This document shows, one piece after another, positions 1-10,319 of a DNA stretch of 59,541 bases. Position 1 is the stretch's first letter; every line of letters begins with the position of its first letter. Origin of the DNA: Chloroflexota bacterium (GTDB lineage: Bacteria; Chloroflexota; Ktedonobacteria; Ktedonobacterales; Ktedonobacteraceae); the NCBI GenBank assembly GCA_005879655.1, contig VBJK01000061.1, forward strand, positions 1 through 59,541, in the 5' to 3' direction. The notes beneath the pieces are model-generated. The model had not been told where the DNA came from. It saw only the letters and a list, made by a program, of their open reading frames with translations, and did no database searches. The position numbers and the translations under genes are program-made.

Positions 1-34
1 AACAAGACCTTTTCCTTATCCTGCGGCAGTTCAT

Positions 35-138
35 CCCGCGGGAGAGCAAGCACAAGGGATTGCCCCTACAATGGACGCACATCACAGGCCGATTCGTTCC
101 ATTGTAGGGGCAATCCCTTGTGCTTGCCCTCCCGCGGG
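35..138. repeat. Long imperfect palindrome with 41-bp arms
   Basis: Arms at 35-75 and 98-138 are reverse complements with one mismatch, around a 22-nt loop. Each arm carries CCCGCGGGAG at its outer end and GGGATTGCCCCTACAATGG at its inner end. It lies just downstream of the pyrophosphatase stop codon, which reads leftward. No T-tract follows the stem directly, so it looks more like a dispersed palindromic (MITE/REP-like) element than a simple terminator, though it may also stop transcription. The GGCAATCCCTTGT segment resembles the arms of the palindrome at 53185-53235. Confidence 0.8.
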
Positions 139-148
139 GTTGCCCTTT

Positions 149-1752
149 TTATCGCGCACTTACTTTATTGCCTTGTATTGCTTGAATACGCGGTAACAGA
201 GGAACAAGTTGTTTCTTGCGCGAAACGAGTCCTTCTACAATCAATGAGTGTTTATCCTGCTCCAATGGCACACTGAGCGCTTCAGCAACCGCCTCTTCCT
301 CTCCGTAGATAAGTAGGTGACAGCGCATATTAATAATATCGACGATCATAAACAGGAAAGATGCATATTCGCGCGTATGAGCAATACTACGCATAGTAGC
401 AAGCAACTCCTCTGAACGCGCCTCAATGGCCTGTGGACTGGCAGTCTCGACGGTGCCAATGGCAAACTTGCTATCCCGTACAGTAAATTCCTTAAAGTCA
501 GAGGTGATCAGCGCTTCAGCGGGCTTTTCGCTGAGATCTGTAGCGGCAGCTGCGAAAAGAGCCTGACCAAATTCCTCGATATCCTTTCCCACAATTTCAG
601 CAAGTTCGGCAGCAACGCGCTCATCGCGTGCAGTACAAGTAGGAGACCGCAGAATAAGCGTATCGTAGAGCAGACCAGCCAGCAAGAGGCCCGCAGCTTC
701 ATGCGGTATAGGGATACCCGCTTCGTGGTAGAGGCTAGCGATAATCGTGCCCGTACAACCTACCGGCTCGGCACGGAACATAATAGGCTTAGTGGTATGG
801 ACATCAGCAATACGATGATGATCAATGATGCCAAGTACTTCTGCCTCTTCGATACCATCCACCGCTTGTGACTGCTCGTTATGGTCTACCAGCACTACGC
901 GTTTAGGGCGCGCTTTGAGCAAGTCCGAGCGAGAAATATAGCCTACAAGTTTTCCTTCATTGTCTACCACAGGCATAGAGCGCAGACGCGCCAGCGTTGG
1001 CTGAATCTCGCTCATCAGATCCTCCGGGTGACAGAAGCTGAAGTCACGATTCATAATATGTTGTGTATCTATACTCAAATTGATGAGGCGGATTGCAGTG
1101 AATGTATGATGGCCTGTGCTGATCACCATGACTCCCTGTTTGCGCGCTGTGTTCAGTATGCGATTAGAGACCAGGAGATCTCCTGTGATCACCAGCGCCG
1201 CCGCTCCTCGCTCAATGGCCTTCAATTGCGCGTCCTCACGATCCCCTATCACAACCAGACAACCAGGCTCGATGTACTCGGCCATCGTATCTCAATTAGA
1301 ACGCGACCTTTCAGCACACGCACGAGATTATCACGTTGCAGGGGGATACGGTTGACAGCTCGCGGATCCAGATCGATAAAAAATAACTTGGCGAAGTCTT
1401 CGTTAGAAATAATACCGTGTACCCTGTTTTCCGCATCAACTACGGGCATAGAGCTACGATTGTGCTCTTGTAAAAGTTGACCAGCTTCCAACAATGGTTG
1501 ATCTATGCGTACCGAGATGACACCTCGTTTCATCACATCCCTCACTTGCAGGTACACGTCATCCAGGGCTTCCGGTGGCTCTACTTGAAAGCGCTCAAGC
1601 GCGAAGGCAACCTCTGGCTTCAGTTCGCCATTGCGCGCTGCAATCGCTAGCTCTTCTCCTTGCAGCTGTAATAATTTCGCATACGCATAGGCAGACGCGA
1701 CGGAGTCCATATCTGAGTTTTTATGTCCAAGCACGTAGATTGGTTGCGCCAT
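149..1752 (-). pseudogene. ppaC: Mn-dependent inorganic pyrophosphatase with CBS and DRTGG domains, frame-disrupted
   Basis: Family II pyrophosphatases hydrolyse PPi in the cytoplasm with Mn2+; the CBS-DRTGG-CBS insert is a nucleotide-binding regulatory module. The 5' part (1752 down to about 1290) encodes the N-terminal metal motif HKNSDMDS, the first CBS domain and the start of DRTGG. The 3' part, in another frame (1285 down to 149), carries the rest of DRTGG (YIEPGCLVVIGDRE), the second CBS, the DHH motif in GIIDHHRI and the DHHA2 C-terminus. The frames switch near 1285-1300, and a few residues of the DRTGG strand also seem to be missing there. The start at 1752 (MAQPIYV) has GGAG 8 nt upstream. 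Both halves look well conserved, so the break is recent, a sequencing error, or a real split into two overlapping ORFs (the 3' ORF has its own ATG at 1285). Confidence 0.8.
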
Positions 1753-1896
1753 AGTTTGATCTCCAAATCTGGTAGTGTTGCTAGTAAGCAATCATGAATG
1801 TAGTTAACATTGACTTACTTTTTAATTATGAAGGGTATCGTCAATGCCTCCCCACCGAGACGCTACTACATTGCGCTACGTGCCAATTACTGATCG

Positions 1897-3672
1897 CTAG
1901 CTTGGAAGCGATGTTCGTCGTTTGCGTACGACTAGCAGGATAACACCTATGGACAAGACTATTACAATGGCAATAACTGTCACAACTAACGGCAGTATGC
2001 TCCCACTGTCCAGTCCTCCCGTTGCTCTATTAGTGGCGAGCGCGGATGAAGAGACGATCTTGTCTGAGAGTGTATCATCTGCTTGCGGAAGTTGCATGGC
2101 TGAATTACTTTGTGGGTTGCCATTTGCTAGATAGTCCTCATACGGGTTACGATATCTCGTTGCTTGTGCCGTGACGTTGATGGTTTTACTGATAGTGTGT
2201 GTAGCAGTGCCTGAAGTGACAGTAAGCGTCAGGGTGTATGTTCCTGCCTTTGTGTAGCTATGGCTGGCTGTTAGTGCGTTGCCTTTGCTACCATCACCAA
2301 AGTCCCAAGTATAGGTCAACGCTTGATTGCTTGCCCTGAGATCAAACGAGGCTTGTGCATCCACCGTCAACGGCTGACCCACCTTTGTTATGCCAATATC
2401 GCTGATCGCTGCCAGAGGTCCAGCCGGTAATGCACTCTGCGTCGTCTCTCCAAGTATGGCTGGCTGGTGTAGCATCCAGGTCGTGAGCATAGCAGGCAAT
2501 GCGAGGGCCAGCATGAGGGCATTGGATTTCTGGGAGCTACCACCGGCAAATGTGTTCATGAGTTGAATGGTGTCCTGCCTCTGATCAAAGGGGTATGACC
2601 AAGCAGGCGGGTTAGCATCGTAATATGTTGAGTTTCCAGCAAAAGTAGCACATGGGAGGCCAGCGAGCGTGAACGGAATCTGGTCGCTACCTCCAAGCGC
2701 GTCATCTTCTTGTTTGATATAGCTCATATGATCAGGTATAAAGATAGGTTGGGCGCTATCTTGCTTATTATCATCATGATACGTGAGGCCCTGATAGCTG
2801 AGTGCTTGAAATTGTTGGAATACGACAGGCACAGCTTGCTGCATAAGTGAGCGAAACTGTGTGATGCGGTCTCGCTGCACAGGCATCAGCTGATCTTGAT
2901 GAGGGTAGAGTTGGCTACTCTGCAATGGTGACATCTCGATAAAGAATGGTAACAGCGGGTTAGCAAGTTTGCCCAGGTAGCGGAGCGGATACGCAATCCC
3001 ATTCTGCTCTTCATTAAACATGGCGACGACGTTTGAGGTATCGCCGTTCACCGTATTGTTCACATAGTGGAATGAACCCAATAAACCTTGCTCTTCTGCA
3101 TCGAAGATCACAAAGCGTATGGTACGGGCAGGATAACTCTTGTGCATTCGCCAGTAATCGCCCAATGCTTTGGCCACACCCAGTTCGATAGCACAGCCGC
3201 TCGCGTCATCGTTAGCTGATTGTGTAGAGACAGCTTCTCCATCATAGTGGCAACCAATGACCACAATCTGCTCTGGATGTATAGCTCCGGGTACAGTCAC
3301 CTCGACGTTGAATGCCTGCGTTGTTGCTGGTCGGCCTCGCCAGCCTCGCACGGAAAATAGGTCACGTCGTATCTGTGGACCAAAGCCTTGCAAGTCGTGT
3401 ACCATTTCGTTCGACCAGTAGTCGGCAAATTCGTCGTGACCATTCTCTGCTGCTGGTAAATTGGTATCATATCCTGCTTCACGGCGCTGAAAATGGGTGG
3501 CCATGAAGAAGAGCTGATCATAGATATAGCCTGGATCGACCGTGGGAAAATCTGCCAGTTGCGTCACGCTTTTCGCACTATGCTCTGAGGCATGGGCATA
3601 AGGAGCAAATAAAAGAAAAGTAGTAATAAGTATAATAAACAAAGTGTATAGTCTCATCGTACGTACTAACAT
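1897..3672 (-). CDS. Secreted, membrane-anchored M28-family zinc peptidase with PKD domain
   Basis: 591 residues. A signal peptide (hydrophobic residues 7-28, AHA site) is followed by an M28 aminopeptidase-like domain: HYDG at 142-145 (His and Asp ligands), NDDASG at 154-159 and DAEEQG at 191-196. A PKD domain lies near 410-500 (TYTWDFGDGSKG). The C-terminus has a transmembrane helix (about 560-583) and a KRRT tail, so the catalytic part should face outward. The usual His before the last Asp-Thr motif is not obvious (YPFDQRQDT), so activity is uncertain. The start has GAGGAG 5 nt upstream of the ATG. It stands alone: the neighbouring pyrophosphatase is co-oriented but 145 bp away. Likely role: extracellular peptide or protein degradation (family inference). 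Confidence 0.8.
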   Translation of the reverse strand: MLVRTMRLYTLFIILITTFLLFAPYAHASEHSAKSVTQLADFPTVDPGYIYDQLFFMATHFQRREAGYDTNLPAAENGHDEFADYWSNEMVHDLQGFGPQIRRDLFSVRGWRGRPATTQAFNVEVTVPGAIHPEQIVVIGCHYDGEAVSTQSANDDASGCAIELGVAKALGDYWRMHKSYPARTIRFVIFDAEEQGLLGSFHYVNNTVNGDTSNVVAMFNEEQNGIAYPLRYLGKLANPLLPFFIEMSPLQSSQLYPHQDQLMPVQRDRITQFRSLMQQAVPVVFQQFQALSYQGLTYHDDNKQDSAQPIFIPDHMSYIKQEDDALGGSDQIPFTLAGLPCATFAGNSTYYDANPPAWSYPFDQRQDTIQLMNTFAGGSSQKSNALMLALALPAMLTTWMLHQPAILGETTQSALPAGPLAAISDIGITKVGQPLTVDAQASFDLRASNQALTYTWDFGDGSKGNALTASHSYTKAGTYTLTLTVTSGTATHTISKTINVTAQATRYRNPYEDYLANGNPQSNSAMQLPQADDTLSDKIVSSSALATNRATGGLDSGSILPLVVTVIAIVIVLSIGVILLVVRKRRTSLPS

Positions 3673-3953
3673 GGTTGCTCCTCGTATTTTCTGTCACATC
3701 AATAGTTGCTTATGCAACTCTGCACATGCGCCCTTGTTTTTATCGTATTAAATTTGTATTTGTTATAATCTCTAGTATGCTAGCTGGTAAACCCTGTTGT
3801 CAAGAAGTAGAGACCTGTAACAATTACGTAGTTACGAAAGGGAATACTCTCTCTCTGGCAGGACCGAAATAGCCCTTTTTACTCATAGAAGCAATCATAG
3901 AAGAAACGCCATGATACACTGCTAAATAATCCTAAAGGGTAAGGGGAAGAATC

Positions 3954-5462
3954 ATGCAAAAACTGGATGTATTAATTGAAGAGAATTCTTTTGGGTCTGT
4001 GCGACCAGTAGAGGTTATTGGTGATGCACCTGTGGCAGAGTTGGTGTCAGCATTAGTTGAGGAATTGAATCTTCCCCGGACTAATCTTTCTGGCAAACGA
4101 CTGATATACATGTTACGGCAATCAGCTGGCGGGCGTATTCTACCAGCACATACAACTTTGCTTGCCTCTGGCGTTCAGCCAGGTTCACTACTAACCTTAG
4201 ATGCGTATGCTGTTGATGGTACAGTAGCAGACCCCCTTGCTGCACAGAGGCTCGCGCCCAATGCAGCAGATCCGACATTGTACTCGGCTCAGACTCTGCC
4301 AGATCTACCTGCCCTTAGTGACTTGAGGCAAGGCAATGCTTCGCTACAGAAAAGCGGGAAGGTGGCGCGACGAGCTTTTTTGACCATAGTAGGGGTTGGC
4401 TTAGCTCTTGGAGGGCTAAGTGGCGTAAGCTATGCTGGCTACCGTGTCTGGCAAACTGACACATTCAATAACTTGTTTTCCATACCAAATAAAGTAACAA
4501 TGCAGCAAACTACTGTAGGCAATACACCTGCTCATGCTATACAGCCACCAACAGCCGCAAAGTCGGTCTACGTTTTTAACAATCACCAGGGTATTGTGCG
4601 CACGGTTGGCTGGTCATCCAATGGGCAGCTGCTCGCCAGCGGAGCTGACGATACTCAGGTCTTTATCTGGAACGCAAATGGTACCATCCTACGAATGCTG
4701 AAACACCAAGCTTCGGTACGCGCCCTCGCTTGGTCGCCAGACAATCAGCACCTCGTTACCGCAGCCAATAATCAGATAACGCTCTTTAACTCTATGAATG
4801 GTCAGATATTGAACCGCTCTACGCACGGCCATAATGGCACGATCAATAGTCTTGCCTGGACGCCACGTGGTCAGCCACAAGTCGTCTCTGGCGCTAATGA
4901 TAAGCGTGCTATCGTCTGGAATCCCACTACCAATCGTACACAGACACTGTTTCAGCTGCATACCAATCCTATCGAGGCCGTAAGTTGGGACGCCAGTGGA
5001 CAGATTGTTGCCTCTTCCTCCGCCAGTGGTGTAGTACGTGTGTGGAAAGCAGCTGATGGACAGGAAATCCATGGATTTTACCAGATAGGAAACGTGCGGT
5101 TGCGTACTGTCGCGTTTTCGCCTGTAGGCATGCAACTGGCGGTTGGCGCTGATGATGGGAAGGTCCGTATCTGGAATGGGACCGTGTGCCGCCAGCAACA
5201 AGCGAATACCTGTGCGGATAATCCGCAGATTTTGCCAAGCGGCAATAAGGCTGTGCGTACGCTTGCCTGGTCCCCTGATGGACATTTCCTTGCCGTTGGC
5301 ACCGACGATGGCTTACTATCTGTCTGGTATCCCGCACAGAGCATGCAGCCACTCTTCAATGTGCAACAGAGCGCGAGTATTCATAGTCTTATCTGGTCGT
5401 CAGATGGCAAACAACTGGCCTCTGCATCTGCTAAGAGCGTGACCCTTTGGAACTTGATGTAG
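3954..5462 (+). CDS. Ubiquitin-like (YukD/EsaB-type) domain - TM - WD40 propeller protein
   Basis: 502 residues in three parts. Residues 1-85 resemble the small ubiquitin-like YukD/EsaB fold known from type VII secretion loci (starts MQKLDVLIEE, with GKRLIYMLRQ and a PGSLLTLDA end strand). Residues 141-163 form one hydrophobic helix (AFLTIVGVGLALGGLSGVSY). Residues 203-502 form seven WD40 repeats, each ending in variants of VFIWN, VRVWK or VTLWN, enough for a closed propeller. The topology suggests a cytoplasmic Ub-like head and an outer or periplasm-side propeller, or the reverse. The start has AAGGGGAAG 6 nt upstream. The 3' end faces lepA with only 7 bp between stops. No other type VII gene is nearby, so the partner is unknown; the Ub-like call rests on pattern recognition. 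Confidence 0.7.
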   Translation: MQKLDVLIEENSFGSVRPVEVIGDAPVAELVSALVEELNLPRTNLSGKRLIYMLRQSAGGRILPAHTTLLASGVQPGSLLTLDAYAVDGTVADPLAAQRLAPNAADPTLYSAQTLPDLPALSDLRQGNASLQKSGKVARRAFLTIVGVGLALGGLSGVSYAGYRVWQTDTFNNLFSIPNKVTMQQTTVGNTPAHAIQPPTAAKSVYVFNNHQGIVRTVGWSSNGQLLASGADDTQVFIWNANGTILRMLKHQASVRALAWSPDNQHLVTAANNQITLFNSMNGQILNRSTHGHNGTINSLAWTPRGQPQVVSGANDKRAIVWNPTTNRTQTLFQLHTNPIEAVSWDASGQIVASSSASGVVRVWKAADGQEIHGFYQIGNVRLRTVAFSPVGMQLAVGADDGKVRIWNGTVCRQQQANTCADNPQILPSGNKAVRTLAWSPDGHFLAVGTDDGLLSVWYPAQSMQPLFNVQQSASIHSLIWSSDGKQLASASAKSVTLWNLM

Positions 5463-5469
5463 GTATCCT

Positions 5470-7274
5470 TTACGCATCGCCAAGTGAGAGCACTGCCATG
5501 AAGGCTTCTTGTGGGATCTCGACATTGCCCACCATCTTCATGCGCTTCTTGCCCTCTTTCTGTTTTTCCAGCAACTTGCGTTTACGCGAGATATCGCCGC
5601 CATAGCACTTAGCGAGTACATCCTTACGCATGGCTTTGACGCTCTCACGCGCGATCACACGCGAACCGATAGCGGCCTGGATTGGTACCTCAAAGAGTTG
5701 GCGTGGAATGAGGCCGCGTAGCTTCTCCACAAGTGCACGCCCCTGATGGTAAGCCTTCTCGCGGTGTATGATCAAAGAGAGCGCATCGACGGCTACGCTA
5801 TTGACAAGGATATCAAGCTTTACCAGGTCCGCTTCATGATAGCCATCAAAGCTATAGTCAAGCGAAGCATAGCCCTGTGTGCGTGTCTTGAGCTGATTAT
5901 AAAAGTCTACAATCAACTCGGCAAGCGGAATGCGATAGGCAAGCTGCACACGCTCGGCATCGATATATTTAAGATCCTTATACATACCACGGCGTGATGT
6001 CACCAGATCCATGATGGTACCGATATAGCGCGATGGTGTGAAGATCGAGATATCCATTAACGGCTCTTCAATTTTCTCAATTTCGCCCGCTGGCGGCATC
6101 GCCGATGGATTATCGACCTCGATGACCACACCATTTGTTCTAGTCACTTGATACGCAACGCTCGGTGCAGTTGCCAGGATATCGAGGTTATATTCACGCT
6201 CCAAGCGTTCCTGAACGATCTCCATATGCAGCAGACCCAGGAAACCGCAACGGAAGCCAAAACCGAGTGCACTCGAAGTCTCTGGTTCATAAAAGAGAGA
6301 TGCATCGTTTAACTTAAGTCGATCCAGTGCATCGCGCAACAATGGATAATCGTTGCCCTCAACAGGATAAAGGCCTGCAAAGACCATCGGTTTGGCCGGT
6401 TGATAACCAGCCAGCGCTTCAACCAGACCCAGCACTGAGGGATTTGTGACTGTATCACCAACACGACAGTCTTTGACGTTCTTAAAGCCTGTAGCGATAT
6501 AGCCCACTTCTCCGGTAGTCAATGCACCTGCTGCAATCAGGCGAGGCTGAAAATACCCGGCCTCTAGAATATCGGTCGTGCTACCCGTCGCCATCATCAC
6601 CACACGCTCATTGTCGTGCAACTGTCCGTCCATAACACGTAGATAGGCAATGACGCCCTTGTACGCATCGTAGTGCGAATCAAAGACCAGCGCACGCAAT
6701 GGTCCATCCATCTGCCCTTTGGGTGGTGGCACCAACTTAATAACTGCTTCAAGAATGTCTTGCGTGCCAATCCCTTCCTTAGCCGAAGCGAGGATACATT
6801 CGTCTTTTGGTAGCCCAATAACATCCTCAACCTCCTGCTTAACACGCTCAGGTTCAGCGCTAGGGAGATCAATTTTATTAATGACCGGAATAATACTGAG
6901 GTCAGCTTCCACTGCAAGGTAGAGGTTCGCCAGGGTTTGCGCCTCAATACCTTGTGTCGCATCAATGACCAGTAATGCTCCCTCGCAGGCTACCAAGCTA
7001 CGCGAGACCTCATAAGTGAAGTCAACGTGCCCTGGCGTATCGATGAGGTTCAGTTCGTACTCTTCACCATTGAGCGCGGTGTAGCGCATGCGTACAGCCT
7101 GAGCTTTAATCGTAATACCCTTTTCGCGCTCCAGCTCCATCTGGTCAAGCGTCTGCTCCATTAACTCGCGCTTGGAGACGGTACCTGTATATTCAAGCAA
7201 GCGGTCAGCTAAGGTTGACTTGCCGTGATCGATATGGGCAATGATACAAAAGTTTCTAATATGTGCTTGATCTG

Positions 7275-7278
<4 letters not shown>
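5470..7278 (-). CDS. lepA: Elongation factor 4 (back-translocating ribosomal GTPase)
   Basis: 602 residues, the usual LepA length. LepA/EF4 binds the ribosome and uses GTP hydrolysis to remodel it, probably during assembly or stalled elongation. Seen here: G1 loop [10 protein letters not shown] near residue 15, DTPGHVDF (G3), NKIDLPSA (G4), then EF-G-like domains II, III and V and the LepA-specific C-terminal domain with [17 protein letters not shown]. The start has GGAGGAATTATTGC before the ATG. That ATG overlaps the stop of the upstream mnmA frame (ATGA), indicating translational coupling. The gene looks intact, unlike its partner. Confidence 0.97.
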
Positions 7279-8392
<1,114 letters not shown>

Positions 8393-8444
8393 CTATTGCT
8401 TGACTATTTGTTGGATTGATGAGTGTTCCACAGTTTTATGTAGC

Positions 8445-8474
8445 AAAAAGGACTAGCCTGTGTGGGCTAGCCTT
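8445..8474 (-). terminator. Rho-independent terminator of the radical SAM gene
   Basis: On the minus strand a stem of AGGCTAGCC against GGCTAGTCCT (one bulged base, loop CACA) is followed directly by TTTTT. It lies 125 bp after the radical SAM stop codon and before mnmA, so it should separate the two transcription units. Confidence 0.7.
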
Positions 8475-8599
8475 CACAATGATGCCTGTGCGTAATCAGT
8501 TTCTATCAGGTGGTATGAGTGCCCTTTATTGCCGATGTTAAGGGTAGCATAGTGGGGGCGAGTTGTCAAACAGAGAGGTATCTAGGTTATACGTTCTAT

Positions 8600-10198
8600 T
8601 CAACGACGTATCAGGTTCACCTCAGAAAAAGGATTTTCAAACACGATAGGCGTTTCGTAGGTGAGCAAACGTAGCGCCTCCAAACGGACAGCCTGTGGAT
8701 AAAGCGCCTTATAGATGGCGCAATTTGGCGAACGAAGATCATTTCTGCCAGTAGCGCGATAAGTCACCAGAGGGCAACCGCCACCACACCAGTAGCGCCA
8801 AGTACATGTATTGCACCCCTCTTTATCATCAACGTCAATAGCCTGCATTCCAGTAGATTCAGTTTTGATAGCGTGCAAGGGATCATCCGCCTGTATCGTC
8901 GTGATGGTGCGTGTGATATCTGCCTGACACTTTGCTACCTCACCACGTTGATTAATGACCAGATAGTCACGTCCAATTCCGCATGTGTAATGATGAGGCG
9001 CACGCATATCCCCTTTATCGATCAACGAGTCGATGATGCGTCGCCTGGGAAGATGATTTTCGATATAAGTCAATGCTGTACTCATACCATCAATCATCTG
9101 CTCTTCTGAGAACTGCAAATCGATGATTGAAGCAGAACAATCATTTTCACGATAGTAACTGAGCGTAAAATGAAGATCACGCTCCAAAATGTAGGCAAGC
9201 AACATGGGTAAACCTGCGATGTTACGCTGAGAGACGGTGACATTAATCGAGGGCCGCAGACCGCTTGCCAGCAAGCGCGAGATGGTACGATCGACCATAG
9301 CAAATGATCCCTTCGCTCCACTGGCATAGGGACGCTGCTGATCATGAGCCGCTCCAATCCCGTCTAGCGAAATCACGACATGAATGCGTCTCTCCTTCAA
9401 CTGTGCGATCATCTGTTGCGTCATGATCGTTCCATTGCTCAGGAGAGAAGCAGACAACCGCAGGTCGTGTTCTTGAGCCTGTTGCTGCGCGTAGTCATGA
9501 GTAGCAATCACCTGGGGCAGTTTGAGCATGGCTTCACCGCCAGCATACTTCAAATGGATACCTGTATAACTATGGCGCACTGCTGAACGTATGACAGCAT
9601 CTACGGCCTGTCGTGATGTATTTTTCTCCATATGATCAGCACTCTTGGGGATATAGCAGTAGTGACAGGCTAAGTTACAGGCATTACTGATGTGTAACCA
9701 AGCAGACAATGTAGACGCTCCAGATTGCTCACTAGAAGCCACTCCTTCCTGATCCAAGTCATATAAAAAACGCAAGTTGAGAAAAATATAGATGATAGGC
9801 AAGAGATGGGTGATTGATGCATCTCTCCTAACAATTCCCTCTCGCAACGTTGTTGGCATGTGAAAGTTGCCGAGTAGCGAAAGCGCTTCTTCATCGATGA
9901 CGGCAATGTTTCCTGCATCGATGGGATTGCAGATGAGCCAATGTGAAGCGTCACAGGGTTGAATGTGGAGTGTGTTGGCAAGTTGTAAGCGATGTTCAGC
10001 CACGTAAGACAAATATTCTTGACCTGGAAGAAAATGAGTCCACGTATTATAACGAGACCAGACACCGTAGCAGTCGCCGGAAGGAATAGAGGGAGCGGGA
10101 TCACACTCATATTCGCCACGAGGAAAATTTTCAATATGACCCACATACCTCTCACGAATGTCATTGAGGTATAAAAAAGAGTCGAACCAGATCTTCAT
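8600..10198 (-). CDS. Radical SAM/SPASM domain protein, probable peptide maturase
   Basis: 532 residues. The N-terminal 165 residues include a segment (NIAVIDEEALSLLGNFH) like the N-terminal region seen in some RiPP-modifying radical SAM enzymes. The radical SAM core begins at SNACNLACHYCYIPK: C174, C178 and C181 bind the 4Fe-4S cluster that cleaves SAM. KYAGGEAMLK and VISLDGIG fit the TIM-barrel core. The C-terminus is a SPASM region with CGIG, KCQAD, CNTCTWRYWCGGGCPL and a final NCAIY, typical of extra Fe-S clusters. Start: AGAGG 9 nt before the ATG. A 52-residue ORF with a strong ribosome site ends inside its first codons, and the TIR-STAND gene is just upstream. Such enzymes usually make thioether or C-C crosslinks in peptides; the substrate here is inferred. 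Confidence 0.88.
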   Translation of the reverse strand: MKIWFDSFLYLNDIRERYVGHIENFPRGEYECDPAPSIPSGDCYGVWSRYNTWTHFLPGQEYLSYVAEHRLQLANTLHIQPCDASHWLICNPIDAGNIAVIDEEALSLLGNFHMPTTLREGIVRRDASITHLLPIIYIFLNLRFLYDLDQEGVASSEQSGASTLSAWLHISNACNLACHYCYIPKSADHMEKNTSRQAVDAVIRSAVRHSYTGIHLKYAGGEAMLKLPQVIATHDYAQQQAQEHDLRLSASLLSNGTIMTQQMIAQLKERRIHVVISLDGIGAAHDQQRPYASGAKGSFAMVDRTISRLLASGLRPSINVTVSQRNIAGLPMLLAYILERDLHFTLSYYRENDCSASIIDLQFSEEQMIDGMSTALTYIENHLPRRRIIDSLIDKGDMRAPHHYTCGIGRDYLVINQRGEVAKCQADITRTITTIQADDPLHAIKTESTGMQAIDVDDKEGCNTCTWRYWCGGGCPLVTYRATGRNDLRSPNCAIYKALYPQAVRLEALRLLTYETPIVFENPFSEVNLIRR

Positions 10199-10319
10199 CG
10201 ATGTATCCTCTTAAAAGAGAAACTGGGGTGCATCCAGGATGACATACAATGATGCTCGGCAGTGCGTAAGTTTCTTCCTTTGTGCTAAGGATTTCTTCTT
10301 TGTTGCAAGAGTGAGGCAT
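10161..10319 (-). CDS. Small ORF, candidate RiPP precursor peptide
   Basis: A 52-residue ORF whose ATG (10319-10317) follows AGGAG at 4 nt spacing. It begins inside the last codons of the TIR-STAND gene and ends 38 nt inside the radical SAM gene, in a different frame from both. The N-terminal half is charged and leader-like (NKEEILSTKEETYALPS). A possible core has two Cys three residues apart (IIVCHPGCTPVSLLRG), followed by an acidic and hydrophobic tail. The position directly before a radical SAM/SPASM gene, the ribosome site and the overlaps suggest translational coupling and a substrate role. Against it: the AGGAG also codes for Gln-Glu of the upstream protein, and no family is recognised. 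Confidence 0.4.
   Translation of the reverse strand: MPHSCNKEEILSTKEETYALPSIIVCHPGCTPVSLLRGYIDEDLVRLFFIPQ

Noticed and set aside
1285..1310. Programmed ribosomal frameshift in the pyrophosphatase
   Set aside because: No slippery heptamer or downstream pseudoknot is visible at the frame change, and residues seem to be missing.
881..1480. 199-codon plus-strand ORF
   Set aside because: It lies fully antisense to the conserved pyrophosphatase domains and has no recognisable family or ribosome site.
3675..3872. 65-codon plus-strand ORF before the WD40 gene
   Set aside because: Composition is not protein-like and there is no ribosome site; more likely leader or promoter DNA.
4689..5285. 198-codon ORF antisense to WD40 repeats
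   Set aside because: Mirror of repeated coding sequence; no independent support.
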